Assembly (NCBI GenBank): GCA_003344405.1
Contig: NOWV01000174.1
Coordinates: 1 to 64,000, forward strand
DNA: 64,000 nucleotides
Direction of reading: 5' to 3'
Origin: Trichoplax sp. H2
Lineage: Eukaryota; Placozoa; Uniplacotomia; Trichoplacea
Positions 22,436 to 34,825 of this stretch are shown here, in pieces. Below the pieces are notes generated by a model. That model saw only the letters and a list, made by a program, of their open reading frames with translations. It had not been told where the DNA came from and did not search any database. Numbering within the stretch: the first letter of the stretch is position 1; each line of letters starts with the position of its first letter. Made by a program: the position numbers and the translations under genes.

Positions 22436-25182
22436 CAGTCTTGAACTTTATCTTGGAATTATTTCTAAATTTATTAGTCTTTCAATAACAACGTAAACTT
22501 CCAGCAACATTAACTGTTAACAGAGGCATATTTGAGATCTAGATTGACAAGAAGACAAGCTAAAAAGATCTAAGCTGTGTTATAATATGATTGTTACGGA
22601 GCAAAGCACCGTACTTGCTAATTAAATAGATTTTGTCAGTATTTAGCTAATGGATCATATTGAGTTCCTTATTAGATCGTGTACGAGAAGGTACTCGGCT
22701 ACTCTACTAATAAAAACTATACTAATCTTTTAGAACAGTCTTATCCCTGTGTGACCAAAAGTAGTAAAGAACTACCATACAGTAGATCTCCAGGTGTAGT
22801 GGAACAAGGCATAAGTAATCTATTAGTTTAGTGTAATAGTTCGCAACATAAGTTTGTGACAATGATATAATTAAATAAAATGTCCATCAGAAGACAGTTG
22901 CTCGTACAATAACAAGATTGAGTAGTTAGTGTTTTTTCATGTAATTTTTATCCATGGGATCAAATTGTAATAACTTTAGTTTATGAGTAGAGTTATAATG
23001 ATCCCAGCTGATTGCAATAGTGCAGTATGTGGATAACACGATGGAATGGCGTACTGTACGGTACTCTTTTTATTGAGAATTACTAGATTTAGAAAACTCA
23101 AACTTGGGTTACGTAAGCAAATCTACACTAATGGTAGGAGACTATTGCACGGCCATTATAAGAATTTTAATGAAGATATCTTTCTCCAGCTGATACCTAA
23201 AATTGTTACTAATTTTCACAGATACACAAAGATCAAGACACGACAATTTCTTATGTACAATCAAAAATTTTTAGTAACATTTTTGCTATAAATACTACGT
23301 GCTGTGTTCTTAAACTGGCGGAATAATCTTGAAAATGTATAATATTCGTACATGTTCAAAATTCCTAAATCATCAACATGTAGAAAATTAAGATCGAACT
23401 TGCGCTATATGATGCATAATATAATAGATCTAATGATATTTAAATGTAACAGGATTACGAAATCGCTTTAAACTATAGCTCAATTTTAAAATTATTATTT
23501 TACGGATGTACGTACAACTTTTAAGTACTTGAAACCGAATACGATTGCAATGTAAAATCTTACCATACTTATACACAATTAGAACCCGTTTAGCTTTTAC
23601 CGCAAATTATTGATCTTCAATTTGCAAAGATACGAGAATTGAAATACCTAAAGTTATTTAGCAACGATTATTGTCTTTCATCGATGAACCCGTAGAGTAC
23701 AGTACCGATTGATTAAAATTTTATAAATAGTCCAAATTTTCTAATTTAATAGTCTATATCTAATTTATTTATAAGGGTATCTCGATCTGATTTCATCATT
23801 TTAATATCAGTTATTTTATTACAAGTGACTTACAGTGCAAGCATGTATCATATCTACTTATCTTGAATTTCTTAGTTACCTACTCAACATTAATCATGCT
23901 ATAGTTATTGAACATGGGCATTCCCACGCTGATTTAATTTAGGCTATAAGTACAAACGTATTTAATATACTCGGCTAATGTTGGCGTAGTAATAATTAAT
24001 TAGTTTTAAAGCATGTTTGAATCATCATGAAAATATTAAACGCAAATTAGTTTTATCATTTTTCTTAATTGCTTAAAAAATAATTGGGTGCAATATAAAG
24101 ATTACTTTTCTCAATGATTTGTATTAATTTAAATCTCAATACGTTACTTTACGTACGAATGTTTATTATTTAAGGTCTACCCATTATAAATATTATTCTT
24201 GTATTGGTCGATATTCCTAAAAGCTGTAAAATGAATTAATTCTAGTATAAAATACAAAGGTATCATTTACAAAATATGTCGGCAACTTTTCGGGCATCAT
24301 GTCTTGCATGCGTTAAAATTGACTTTCTTACAGTCATTTTTTACGAAATTTGATATGTAAATTAATTTCATGCACATTCGCGATTACTACACAAATATCC
24401 TATTGTAGCAAATCATATCAGGGATGCTTACGCTTTTCTTGAAACCGTTGACCGCTACAATCTCGTCCACAAATGGGTGGCTAATTTTATTCAGAGGTAC
24501 GCATTTATACAACAAGACTGAGTAAGTTGGTCTATAACAATTGAAATCGATAAACTTTGCACTGATAATTCATGTATCAACGGAAAATAATCATCTCTTT
24601 CCAAGGAATAATAGCAGAATGTCTTCAGTTCTTAGTGGTGAAAATTTGCCAGTTCGATTACCAATAGGTATTCACTTAAGACTATCTTTAGAACACATAC
24701 TTACAGTACTGTACGTGAAATAATAATTACTCACCAGCAAGAGCCAGTTATCTGCTTGGTTACGATATGCATGGGTATAAATTTCCCAGTCAAGGTCACA
24801 ATTTAAATCAGAAATAGATTATAGCATCAGCAAGAAATTTTCTATACCACAGTAGTTAGATTTGGTATGTCAGAATTAATATATTGAGTCATTAATTCGT
24901 GAACAAGGGTGAGCGTATACGCCAATATAATATAAAATTTTTTTATGATATAAAATTAGTCTTTAGTATATTTCATGATCCTACCACATAATCATGTCTT
25001 GAAAAAATTTTTTAAAACATTAGCTGCTAAAAGGACAGTGAATAACTATACATTACTTGTATATACAGTTATACTTTGTTCTGCTATTAAGACAATCACT
25101 GAAGAGATATAACAATAACGATCTCTATTTTACGAAATAAATTGCCGAATAAAATTAGTAGACTGCAGGTATAAAAAATTCA
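22436..25182. other. Non-coding AT-rich intergenic sequence
   Basis: Contains the 3' flank of the second PTTG1IP-like gene and the 3' flank of FUT8 on the opposite strand (convergent arrangement). An 81-codon frame at 23046-23291 has no recognisable similarity. Confidence 0.6.
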
Positions 25183-27589
25183 TTAATTATAGGCTGCAAA
25201 ATCGCCAATATCTGGAACGTCTTCTGTCTTATAAGATGGATATAACCCATCCCAACCTTTACCTTGTACTCTTCCTTTAGAATAGCCATCCCAATGATTG
25301 CCAGCAACGGCTATAATATCTCCAACAGCTAGATCAATCTCGCCTTGACGACGAGCGGCATGAGGATAGATTGCCTTATGACGATGCATATTTTGTCCAC
25401 CGAAGTAATAAATATCATCAAGGGAGTGAAAATATTGAGAAGCGTCGTCATGGTATGTTTGCATAATTTCATAAGCAAGCCTACAAACCTATTCAATATT
25501 ATGTATAATAACAATAGGCAAATTAAAATCACAATCACTATATGCTGGTTAAAATCCATATAACGAAAATTCGATATTTTATATACCTGAGATGAAAACG
25601 TGCATACTAAATAATCAGTTTGTGCTAATATCTCGATATCTAATATGATACCCCGAAGAGATTGATCACTATAACGAGAACTAAGAGCCGCCGATTTAGA
25701 GGCTTGAGCATCGCTGACGAATACATAATCTTTATATCTAAGATAGTAAATCACAAGTAAATAAGGACGCAAATTTTAGTTTAAAAAATTCATAAATCAT
25801 TTTGGGATAATACTATTTTATGGATATACGCTGGTTTTAACGACAAGTTGACATCGAGTTGCAACGACACAATATCGTGCCAATTTTAGCAAATAGATAT
25901 TTGATATTAGTCATTGTTACACCTTTTTCTGGCTTCATCTACTACTTTTGGTTCGTCAGTTGCAATAAACACTCTCTTGACAGGCACTTTTGTTGTCCTC
26001 TTCAATTTTTGGTAGTACTCTTCCACATGAACCATGTATTCTTCAATATTGTGTAAGGCAGCTTCACTATTGATTTTATCGGTCCTTCTGACATGAATTC
26101 TAGATTAATGTGATTATTGAAATATGAAGGTCTCTTACGTTTGTGGATGATAAGAAACGAGTACAATAAAAGATTATGTATTGGTATTGTTATTCTCAAG
26201 GTATCTGTACAATTTCATTAACTAAAATATTAAAAGTAATAATAGGGGTGTTTACCAGCATTTTGTCATGATCAATCTATTATTACTTTATGAAATATTC
26301 ACATGACAAGTTATTCAAGTAATGGTAGCTAGTTGTGCTATTGAACTATTAAAGTATCAACAAAGTAGCTACAAGAATAGAATAGAATTAAATAAATAAT
26401 CGTAGTAGTATCTTATCTATTAAAAATGGCCTGGGTTATTTCAATCGAGCTTTCTAGTAAAGTACAGTACAGTACTACATTGTCATTATCTAAATTACCC
26501 AACAATCGGCTTATCAAATTTAAGCTCTTTTTTCTTATCATCAATAAAATTTTGGGTAGTTGATTGCCATCTTAGGAGATATCGCATCATGTGTCCAACA
26601 AACCAAACAAATGGATGTCCATGATAAGTCAGTAAGGTTTCCGACATATCTTTAGGTATAGCCAAGGGCAAATACGACGGTCTTCGGGTAATACCATCAC
26701 TAATAGGTAAATGGACGAGAAGATCAGCATCATTATGGCCGTCCCATGGGCTAGCCTGAGACTCTGAACCGATCTTACAATTAGTACTCAACGGCTTAAA
26801 ATATCCTTCCCAGCCATTCTGAGGCATATAACGCCAACCATTGGTATCTAACAATAAAGTTCGTTTAGTAGCGTAAGCTACAATCAAGCAGTAAACAGCA
26901 TGATGCATTTGGCATCCATAGCCGCAACCTTTATTCAATTTGCACAACAGTTTCCTTGCTTTACTGCAATCGGCGGGGCTCTGTAGAGTATCGAGTCTGT
27001 CAGTGAGCAATTGTTTTAATTGATTTAATTTCTTGTGACGTACTTCTTTTAATCCATCAATATCACCCAACATTTCACCATCAATTCGTAAGGCAAATGT
27101 TTGATTAAGAACATAATCTAACATATCATTGACTCGTTGGCTAAGAGCATTATTATCAGCGGATACTTTCTTTAACTCAGATCGAATAAAATACCAGACT
27201 TCTTTAGCACCATTGACAATTCGACGTCGGACTTTTTCTCGTTGGTAACTGACTGTGGCTTGATTTTGACGATTGGACCACTTATCTTGAAATAGGTTAT
27301 TATTATTATTATTATTATCATTACTATTTTTCACAATTTCATTAGGTTTATCTTGATTTTGGCTCAGGCCTTGTCCGTTATTATTGTTACTGGATTTACG
27401 TACTAATTCTTGCAATCGATCATTCATATCCGATAATCGCTTGACTTGTAATTTAACCGCCTCTAATTCGGTTGCGTAGCCATCACACTGAGGTCCTTTG
27501 GACATAAAATAAGTTACAGCAACAAAAATGATAACAAGCCATAGAAACAAAAAAACCACGGGAAAACGCCTGTATGTAAATAGTCTCAT
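25183..27589 (-). CDS. FUT8: Alpha-1,6-fucosyltransferase (core fucosylation of N-glycans), complete, 4 exons
   Basis: Transfers L-fucose from GDP-fucose to the innermost GlcNAc of N-glycans in the Golgi. Exons on the minus strand: 27589-26499, 26099-25923, 25737-25587, 25488-25183. The phases join to give 574 residues, one fewer than human FUT8. A short cytosolic tail, a signal-anchor helix (about 8-29), a coiled-coil stem, then the GT-B catalytic domain. HVRRTDK, with a following glutamate, and IEEYMVHVE contain the donor-site residues; LRGIILDIE and CTFSSQV carry the Asp and Ser equivalent to D453 and S469 of human FUT8. The last exon is the FUT8-specific SH3 domain, with [26 protein letters not shown] and GLYPSYK. 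Odd points: an Asn-rich stem run encoded by ATT-type triplets on the plus strand near 27297-27320, and ATDEP where human has ATDDP. Identification is secure. Confidence 0.97.
26461..26477. repeat. Short GTACA-type run in FUT8 intron 1
   Basis: AGTACAGTACAGTACTA lies within intron 1, close to the exon 1 donor. It is the same short palindromic unit found in clusters upstream of FUT8 and near 57.4 kb. Confidence 0.8.
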
Positions 27590-27720
27590 CTTTGCTATGA
27601 TACACTACTCCAATTAGAACAAAATAGCCGGATTTTCATGTAAACTGTTGGGATATCGTGAAAGGATTGGTGATATAAATCTTGAATCTTGAATGCTGGT
27701 CGTTTCTTCATACGAGAGCT

Positions 27721-27893
27721 ACAGTACGTACAGTACAGTACAGTACAGTATGCAGTGATTCCTGATACTGTGTACTATACTCAGTGTACAGTACTGTACA
27801 GTATGTACAGTATAGTAATACAGTACAGTGTACAGTATGTACTGTACTGTACTCTTACACTGTACTGTACTGTACTGTACAGTACAACGTGAT
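27721..27893. repeat. Dense TACAG/CTGTA palindromic array immediately upstream of FUT8
   Basis: Left side is built of ACAGTACAGTAC units, right side of CTGTACTGTACTGT units, so the two halves are mutually complementary and the whole block could form a hairpin or cruciform. Each unit GTACAGTAC is itself the reverse complement of GTACTGTAC. It lies about 130-300 bases upstream of the FUT8 start codon. Confidence 0.85.
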
Positions 27894-28330
27894 CCTTTTC
27901 GTTTTAGATAATTTAACACTCATGTTTTGCGACATTTTGAGAACGAAATTCATCAAAATTGTTACGTGTGGAAAGATATATAAAACAGAAATTTAACTAC
28001 GGATTCGAAATCTTCAACTAATGCACTATCGTTTGAACTACTTTTTACATGATTTGGTCAATATGAAAGCATTTACAGTACTGATTTAATTAATAATCTG
28101 GAACGAAAAACACTCACGCTGTACAGTACAGTGTAACGTGAACACGTACTGTACACTGTACACTGCAGTATCCATGTTTAGCCATTCATGGGCTCCATGT
28201 GCCTTTTGAACAGTAGATAGTTCTGTACTGTACTGTACACCACTGACTGAGAAACTATTGTAGTCTGCGCTGTAAGGTTTGCATCCCGTCCCAATTTTGT
28301 TTCCCTCCATTGGTTGGGGCAGAGTGGTTT

Positions 28331-28567
28331 CAGCGAAAGTGTCCATTCCTGCATTGGCTATTGATAGGCAATTCTAAAGCCGAAAACTGTCGTACTGCTC
28401 CCAGCCTATACAGTACTGTACATTGAGTATACAAGTGTACGACTCGTACATTCGTTTCAGCGTTAGTGTCCATTCCTGCATTGGCTATGGATAGGCAATT
28501 CTAAAGACCAAAACTGTCGTACGACTCCCAGCCTATACATCAAGTATACATGTGTACGACTCGTAGA
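28331..28567. repeat. Two-copy direct tandem repeat, period 127 bases
   Basis: Copy 1 at 28331-28450 and copy 2 at 28458-28567 share GTGTCCATTCCTGCATTGGC, GATAGGCAATTCTAAAG, AAAACTGTCGTAC, CCCAGCCTATACA and GTGTACGACTCGTA. Copy 1 carries an additional CAGTACTGTACA segment that is missing in copy 2. No coding role is seen. Confidence 0.88.
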
Positions 28568-31262
28568 TTAGTAGTAGTGTTTCCATAACCAATCTGCATT
28601 GTTTTGCAGTATTTTATTTCGACTACCGACATGTCCAGTTGTACACAGTACAGCATTCATGGAGATGAAAAGCCATTAAACAATCAATAATGGGATTGCA
28701 TGGAGCACCGCTGTACAGTACTAGTGGTCATGATGTAGTGTACTGTACATTGATACACCATGGTTCCACTAACTTCGACATTTGTAACGGGAAAGTCTCA
28801 CGGCAAAGAGACTACTGTACTCTTCGTCGAAACTTTCATTCTGTGCTTCTACTCTTCATTCTACTACTGTAACCTCCAGTCTATATCTTCTTGAAGTATA
28901 CAATACATTACTATCAAGTGAACATGCATACCAACGAAAACGGTTTAGGTAGCGTTAGCCAATAACACACACAACAACTCAGCTAAAATGTCGCAATCTA
29001 AACTCTGCAACGACTTAGTTTAAGATCATTCATAACATAAAATAGATCTCAAAATGAGTCAGAAACATAGCTCCAAGGTTCAATTTAGCAGTTGACAAAG
29101 CGAAAACATCGCCATCCGAAGATGACGGCTTTCGGATAAAAGATCACAAGTATAGCATAGGTCATTTTAAAAAAACCTCTAGGGGTCAGTCATACCATGA
29201 CAATGACCTTGATTATATTAAAAATAAATAAATCATATAAATAATTCCCAAATAAATAATGATGAAAGGACGATAATGCCTAATTATACTACATTAGTTG
29301 TCGCGGTAGACCCTTAAGCCTTAAGGTATACATTAATTATAACCAGGGACTTCTTGATAAAATAAGAGAAAAGAGATAGTTATAACACTGAATACTTTCT
29401 ATGAAGTAAATAGCCATATGCGATGATCGATTGTCAACCAAGGACAGAACTAGTATAATTTTGCATTCTACTATTCACTGCAACAGCTGCAGAGGACTTC
29501 CCAGTACATTACGAAACTGCACAGTAAATCCAATTAGAGTACAGTGCTTGAGTACTGAATTTAAAAGTAGTTAACTGTAATCCGTCGCGTGCTTCACTGA
29601 TTGTGACAATTTTTGTCATAGTAATAGTGTGAGATTGCAAACTGTTCCGAAGCATAGAGATATCGAAAACCCCTCAAAATCGTTGCTATTGCTCATGATG
29701 TTAAAGACTTTCCTATATCAATCACCTATTCGAGTAAAAAAGAAGGGAAAAAGGAAAGCATGAAAGACTATGGCCAATTGGCCATGCCAAGGTACATACA
29801 TCGGGGAGGCTTTTAAAAGGTACATGCGCAATGTCAACCATCGATTAATGCTTGTTGTTGTTTTTCCCCATCCATATCATAATAATAAGGGTACAGCCAA
29901 GTATAGTATGGAGCCTCCTTCATGATCGATGGACAATGAATCTATCATAACAATAACACGTCGAAATGAATAAAAACAAAATTGCAGCTATCGATACTTT
30001 CTAATCGAAATGTAGCATTCGATTTCTTGTTAAGTCACTACTAGAACAAGACTTTTAGAGTACATTCAATCATCTGTACTACTTCTCTGATCGAGTTTAA
30101 AAGTTAAAGTAATGTCCTAAGTGGTCGAATGATAACTTGCTAATACGATCGTATTATATATCGTCATACTACTGTATACTGTATGACATATATAGCAGTA
30201 CATCGGAGGACACCAACGAACTCGAATAGACGAGACTTTGATTCGATCTGAATACGAGAAGCAAGCAGTATGAATTGAATAATGTAGTATCTACTGCCCC
30301 AGGCGTTATAAAGTGAATAATAATAAATAGCACGAATGGCGTTCAGTATTATCTTCCGCTATACAGTATTATCATGAAGGATGAAAGGAAGCTCAATTAA
30401 TTAACGTTATCCAGTAATACTCGATTACTGATTTTTTTTCTCCTTCTCACTGATTTCACACAAAATCCCTCAATTCAACACTCACTATGATTAAACTAAC
30501 ATTGAATTTATTTCCAAAGTATCTCCCCTTTTTGCTTCAAATTACACATACGTACATTTTATATTGGCAATGATAAAGTTGAAAATCGATCAAATCGCTG
30601 TAGGAGATATTATTTAATAACATAAAGTTGCACTTGCAAGTACAGTACTATAAACGACAGAACGGTACTTCCGTTGCACTGCACGTAGGAATAAGAAGCC
30701 CTAAATTTTCACTCATCAAAGGGAATAGGTACCTTAAGCAAAAATCAAATTGGACTATATTATAACCTATCCTTTTCTATACAGAAAAAAAGTAGTCTTT
30801 GTGAAAAAAAAAATTGATTTTGAGTGCATAGTACAACCGAGAGCAAACGGCAAACCAATTGCCTAATTCACTTTTTCTATCTCTGACGACAATGAAATGT
30901 TCTACAATATACTGTAAAATACGCGTAGAAAAAGAATCAAATTCAATTTCTACTTGGCATCGATGTTAAAAGTTTAATAATTGAGACCTAACAAGTATAC
31001 AAAATCGAAAGTAATGCTCTTAATACTTTTAAAGCAAAAGAATAAAGTTTCCTATTAAAGTACTATTTGTAAGGCAATGAATTAATATGCATGTCGATAG
31101 GATAGACTGTACTGCATTATAAACCTGTGTATACGAGTAAGTATACAAATCAGAAGACAAACGGAGACTTTATCGTGCCAGAAAATTAGCCAAACCGTTA
31201 AATCGAGATGACCGTCAATTAAAATCTAAATAACATAGACATGTTCGTACGTTATACTAGTT

Positions 31263-31268
31263 TTTATT
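31263..31268 (-). terminator. Polyadenylation signal AATAAA for the acetyltransferase gene
   Basis: TTTATT on the plus strand, read as AATAAA on the minus strand, 35 bases beyond the stop codon of the gene at 31303-32046. The spacing fits a short 3' UTR. Confidence 0.45.
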
Positions 31269-31302
31269 ATTAATGTTATACCATAATCTAATTAGCCCAC
31301 GC

Positions 31303-32046
31303 TTAAGCTATCCAGAGATCTTTCATCATCAATGTGCAAGCGCTAGAGCCTTGTTTGGGTATGGAGGAAAATACTTTAACGCCACCATGCGTAAAGGTAG
31401 CATAATCGATGCGATGAACCTCTTTATAATTCAGCAAAGAATAGACTTTCTTAGAAGTGGATGATGGTGCCTCACATACGCTATACTTTAAGCCATTCTG
31501 TTTGGCTAAAGCATCACATAACGATATTAGGATAGAAGCGATTCCTTTACGTGCATTTTTTGTCATGACAGAAATCATAAATTGGTGCATGATTGTACCA
31601 TCGTTTTCCAACAATTCTGCCGGTATGGAAGAGTCCAACTTATCTAACAAATGCAATGTAGCATCGTATTGCGATTGAATCATAGCCAATTCGGCGTTAG
31701 TATAATTTGTTAAATCGGGTACTGTGCCGTAAGGAAAGGCAATTAAACATCCAGTAATTTCTCCAGAGTAGTTTTTCGCAACAATTCCATATTGTGTACC
31801 TACAGCAATTCTACAAAATTCTCGAGAAAATAGGAAATGATCAGCGGCTGTTACCTTCAGTGCAACACTCATGGGCTCGTAATTAGAATAACAAATGCCA
31901 GTTACTTTTGCCGCTTCAGCAATATCTTCTTCTTGCATTAAACTGTACGTGATATCATGTTGATCATCTGTGACTGTTTTATCTGGACTACTTATAAACC
32001 TTTCTACAATGGATACGATTTGATCACTTTTTTGAAAAATTTCCAT
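31303..32046 (-). CDS. GNAT-family N-acetyltransferase, single exon
   Basis: A 247-residue protein from the first ATG; the frame opens four codons earlier at a GTG, which I reject as a start. The C-terminal half fits the GCN5-related acetyltransferase fold: a beta strand MHQFMISVM, then ARKGIAS (165-171), the Q/R-x-x-G-x-G/A acetyl-CoA pyrophosphate loop, the following helix, and YSLLNYKEVHRIDY, the usual strand-helix after motif B with a conserved tyrosine. The N-terminal half (ITYSLMQEEDIAEA) is the typical first strand and helix of this fold. The arrangement resembles animal arylalkylamine/dopamine-type and related small-molecule N-acetyltransferases, but the substrate cannot be told. No signal peptide or membrane helix, so it should be cytosolic. 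It is in the same orientation as FUT8, about 3.7 kb upstream, with no sign of joint regulation. Confidence 0.85.
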   Translation of the reverse strand: MEIFQKSDQIVSIVERFISSPDKTVTDDQHDITYSLMQEEDIAEAAKVTGICYSNYEPMSVALKVTAADHFLFSREFCRIAVGTQYGIVAKNYSGEITGCLIAFPYGTVPDLTNYTNAELAMIQSQYDATLHLLDKLDSSIPAELLENDGTIMHQFMISVMTKNARKGIASILISLCDALAKQNGLKYSVCEAPSSTSKKVYSLLNYKEVHRIDYATFTHGGVKVFSSIPKQGSSACTLMMKDLWIA

Positions 32047-33191
32047 GACCACATTCACGTTTTGTAATTTTAATCTGAAAGTCTCTCTTCCTTAATGTTA
32101 TCGTCAATAAATCAAAACTCAAGCCTTGAAAAAAATATGTAAGAATATACCGTGGTACAAGCTGTCGCTGATTACTTTATTTTCCTCACATTAATATCGA
32201 CGTGTAGTTGATACTTATCGTTAACCAGCTAATCACAAAATAAAGTAGTTAAGATTGTTTAGACCCTTATAGTCTTTATGGAATCAAATGATTAATCCAG
32301 CTAAAGCAATATTAATGACGTAAGTATCATGCTGAGTACTACCATTCTAATAACTTAATATAAATTACAATCATTTCCCTCCCGCCTAAAGCAAATAGAA
32401 TTATCATATGTATATCTAGTACATATTATAATACATGACTAAAACCACAATTATTGCGGACCATGATACGGTAATAATTTACATAATTTGCATTTTAATT
32501 CTACGTAGAAAATATCGCCACACGATAATTGTTCCTGACTTATTCTATATTGACATAACTGACCAGGCGGGTACCAGTAGCAAAACAAAGTTCAATCATA
32601 ACTATTTGCTACGTTATACGTAGTTCCCGTACTTATATTAATCCACTGATAACAATGGACAATATCTCCGGCATTCCATTCAATACGTTGAAGACACATC
32701 CAATTTAGCAATTAGAGAAAGAAATTAACCTGATAATAATACTTCCTAGGCATGCAACTAAATCAACATTGAACTCATTACTTTATAGAGGCGCTGAGCG
32801 TTAGACTTACACGAGGAATGTCTATGGAGTTGATTCAAGATAGACCAACCCTAACTAACTCTAGGCTTTGTCATTCAATTATAAAAATTATTAACTCGAT
32901 TTATTACATTAGTTTTTGGGTCTGCTTTGACATGAGATAAAGACATAACTGATCGTTCGTTGGAGATAATACCTGTTTCAATAAGCACAGTTTGGGTCTG
33001 AGATCAGATCTTATCATCAATCTACGTATTTATTTTATCCAAAAAGAAACTATTATCACGGGTACATTTCAGAAGAACATTAACATTATCATAGGAGATA
33101 CATATCCGCGTATCTTATTGGATATTCCATGGAAAATGACGCCAAAATCACAGTACAAATGAACTTTACGTCATTTTTCTGGTAATTAGCA

Positions 33192-33453
33192 CGTCTCTGG
33201 GGTCAATACTTTTGGTATTCATTCTCCAGTAAATTGAAATGATCTTTTCTAGAAGAGAAGAGAATTAAACACTTTCATAAGAAAAGTTAATCAGTAAACC
33301 CACATTCTATATCACATTTATCGTCTCTTCTTAGAGCCGATATTTTAGCATTCATTCTCTAGTAAATTGAAGTGAAATTTTCTAAAAGAGAGGAGATTTA
33401 AGTACTATCATTAGAAAAACTATTCAGCAAACTCGTATTCTAAATTTCATTTT
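33192..33453. repeat. Two-copy tandem repeat, period about 130 bases
   Basis: CGTCTCT..ATTCATTCTC(C/T)AGTAAATTGAA(A/G)TGA in copy 1 (33192-33321) recurs in copy 2 (33322-33453), followed in both by TTTTCTA.AAGAGA.GAGA.TTAA and ATTCTA near the end. The copies are clearly diverged, so the duplication is old. Confidence 0.75.
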
Positions 33454-34825
33454 ATCTATATAAGGAATTAATATAGATTATATATAATTGATATTAGATT
33501 AAATACGTATCAAATTTTTTATTTATAAGAAAGGATTTAAAGTGATGTTTACGACGGATATTCGTATTTTCAAAAGTGTTTTCGTAAACTTATATGATTA
33601 TTATGTCATCAAGATGGCAAAGAATCGCAACATTGATTAATAGTGCTAAGTTACTACCTCCTAATATAGTATATTTCGCAACCCATTATAAAACACTTTT
33701 TTACTGCTATTTATTAGCGACCGTATATAGATTATTATTTAATTATTAAAACATAATTCTTATATCTTTTTTCTACATTAACGAAATAATAATTCATTTA
33801 GAAATCTTAAATCTTTAGAAATCGTCTAAGATATGAATAATCGACCAAAAGTTGAAACTTATATCTATCCTCTATTACGTTATTTCTATTTCTAAGGTAC
33901 AGCAATGTACGTATTCGATTTTAAAAGACAACGCTATATGTGTATTTGTTACAAAAAATAATAGCCATCAAAATTAGGCTAAGAAATCACCAAAAAATTC
34001 GTAATAAGATAATTACTAAAAATCCACAACTTTCATTAAAGAATTATCATGCTGTCTTTTCTTTTATAAAGTATCATTTCCACATTTACACTAAGAAATT
34101 CGAACTTAATGATTAGTGTGCCGAATCCGTATCATAGAATTGTCACTCTATTTTCCTTTCTTAATTTATTTCTACATAATTAAGCAATTTGAACTTTAGA
34201 TAACGATGTGTACCGAATACTGATTCACTGAAATAATATTTATAAAATGAATTATTTATGTTATTCTATTGGATAAACCTATTGATTAGAAACATTACAC
34301 GCTGATCCCGATTTAAATTTTATACAGTACGTGTCTCCTTCTACTACGACGAGAACAATATCATCAAATATTGATCCAGATAATTTTACTACCACAATGT
34401 CACATTCCTAGCTTCAACTGGATGACAATTAACGTGAAATGCTAGAGACGTAGTTGACAATTTTGTTATTAAAGTTTTATAGTAAACTTTGAGATTTTAA
34501 TGTGTCAATCGGTATGTTAGATTAGGACCAAACATTTAGTTTGAAAGAATATGACGGTGAATTCAATGTAAAAGTTATGATTAATATTGAATATATTCTA
34601 AAATGTAAAGCGATTGATCGAAAGATATCACCGGCTAATCTTGACTAATAAGCGAATATTTCTTTACCTACAGCGAACGTCGTAAGCTTTCTATCAAAGA
34701 ATAGTCATCATTATTACTTCTTTTTGATCCTTAATACAATGATCTCATTATCGGTAATCCTTGCGAAATTTTAATAAGTACTGATCAAATCATTGAACAC
34801 GTTAATAGATTAACTTTTAAAGCTG

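Larger units (their letters stand above)
27590..31302. other. FUT8 upstream region and intergenic DNA with palindromic motif cluster
   Basis: No coding sequence is recognised; small frames are low-complexity readings of the GTAC repeats. The region holds a dense GTAC(A/T)GTAC cluster (27721-28760) and a 127-base tandem repeat. The FUT8 promoter should lie just right of 27589, but no TATA box can be assigned confidently. Confidence 0.6.

Noticed and set aside
23046-23291. 81-codon plus-strand frame with a hydrophobic, basic N-terminus
   Set aside because: No similarity that I can recognise and no supporting splice context; kept as chance.
27689-27996. Several overlapping frames on both strands rich in Tyr, Val, Gln and Thr
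   Set aside because: They are translations of the GTACA/CTGTA repeat and have no protein-like composition beyond that repeat.
27721-28760. CRISPR-like regular repeats
   Set aside because: Units are short self-palindromes without regular spacers, and the surrounding genes are animal genes with introns.
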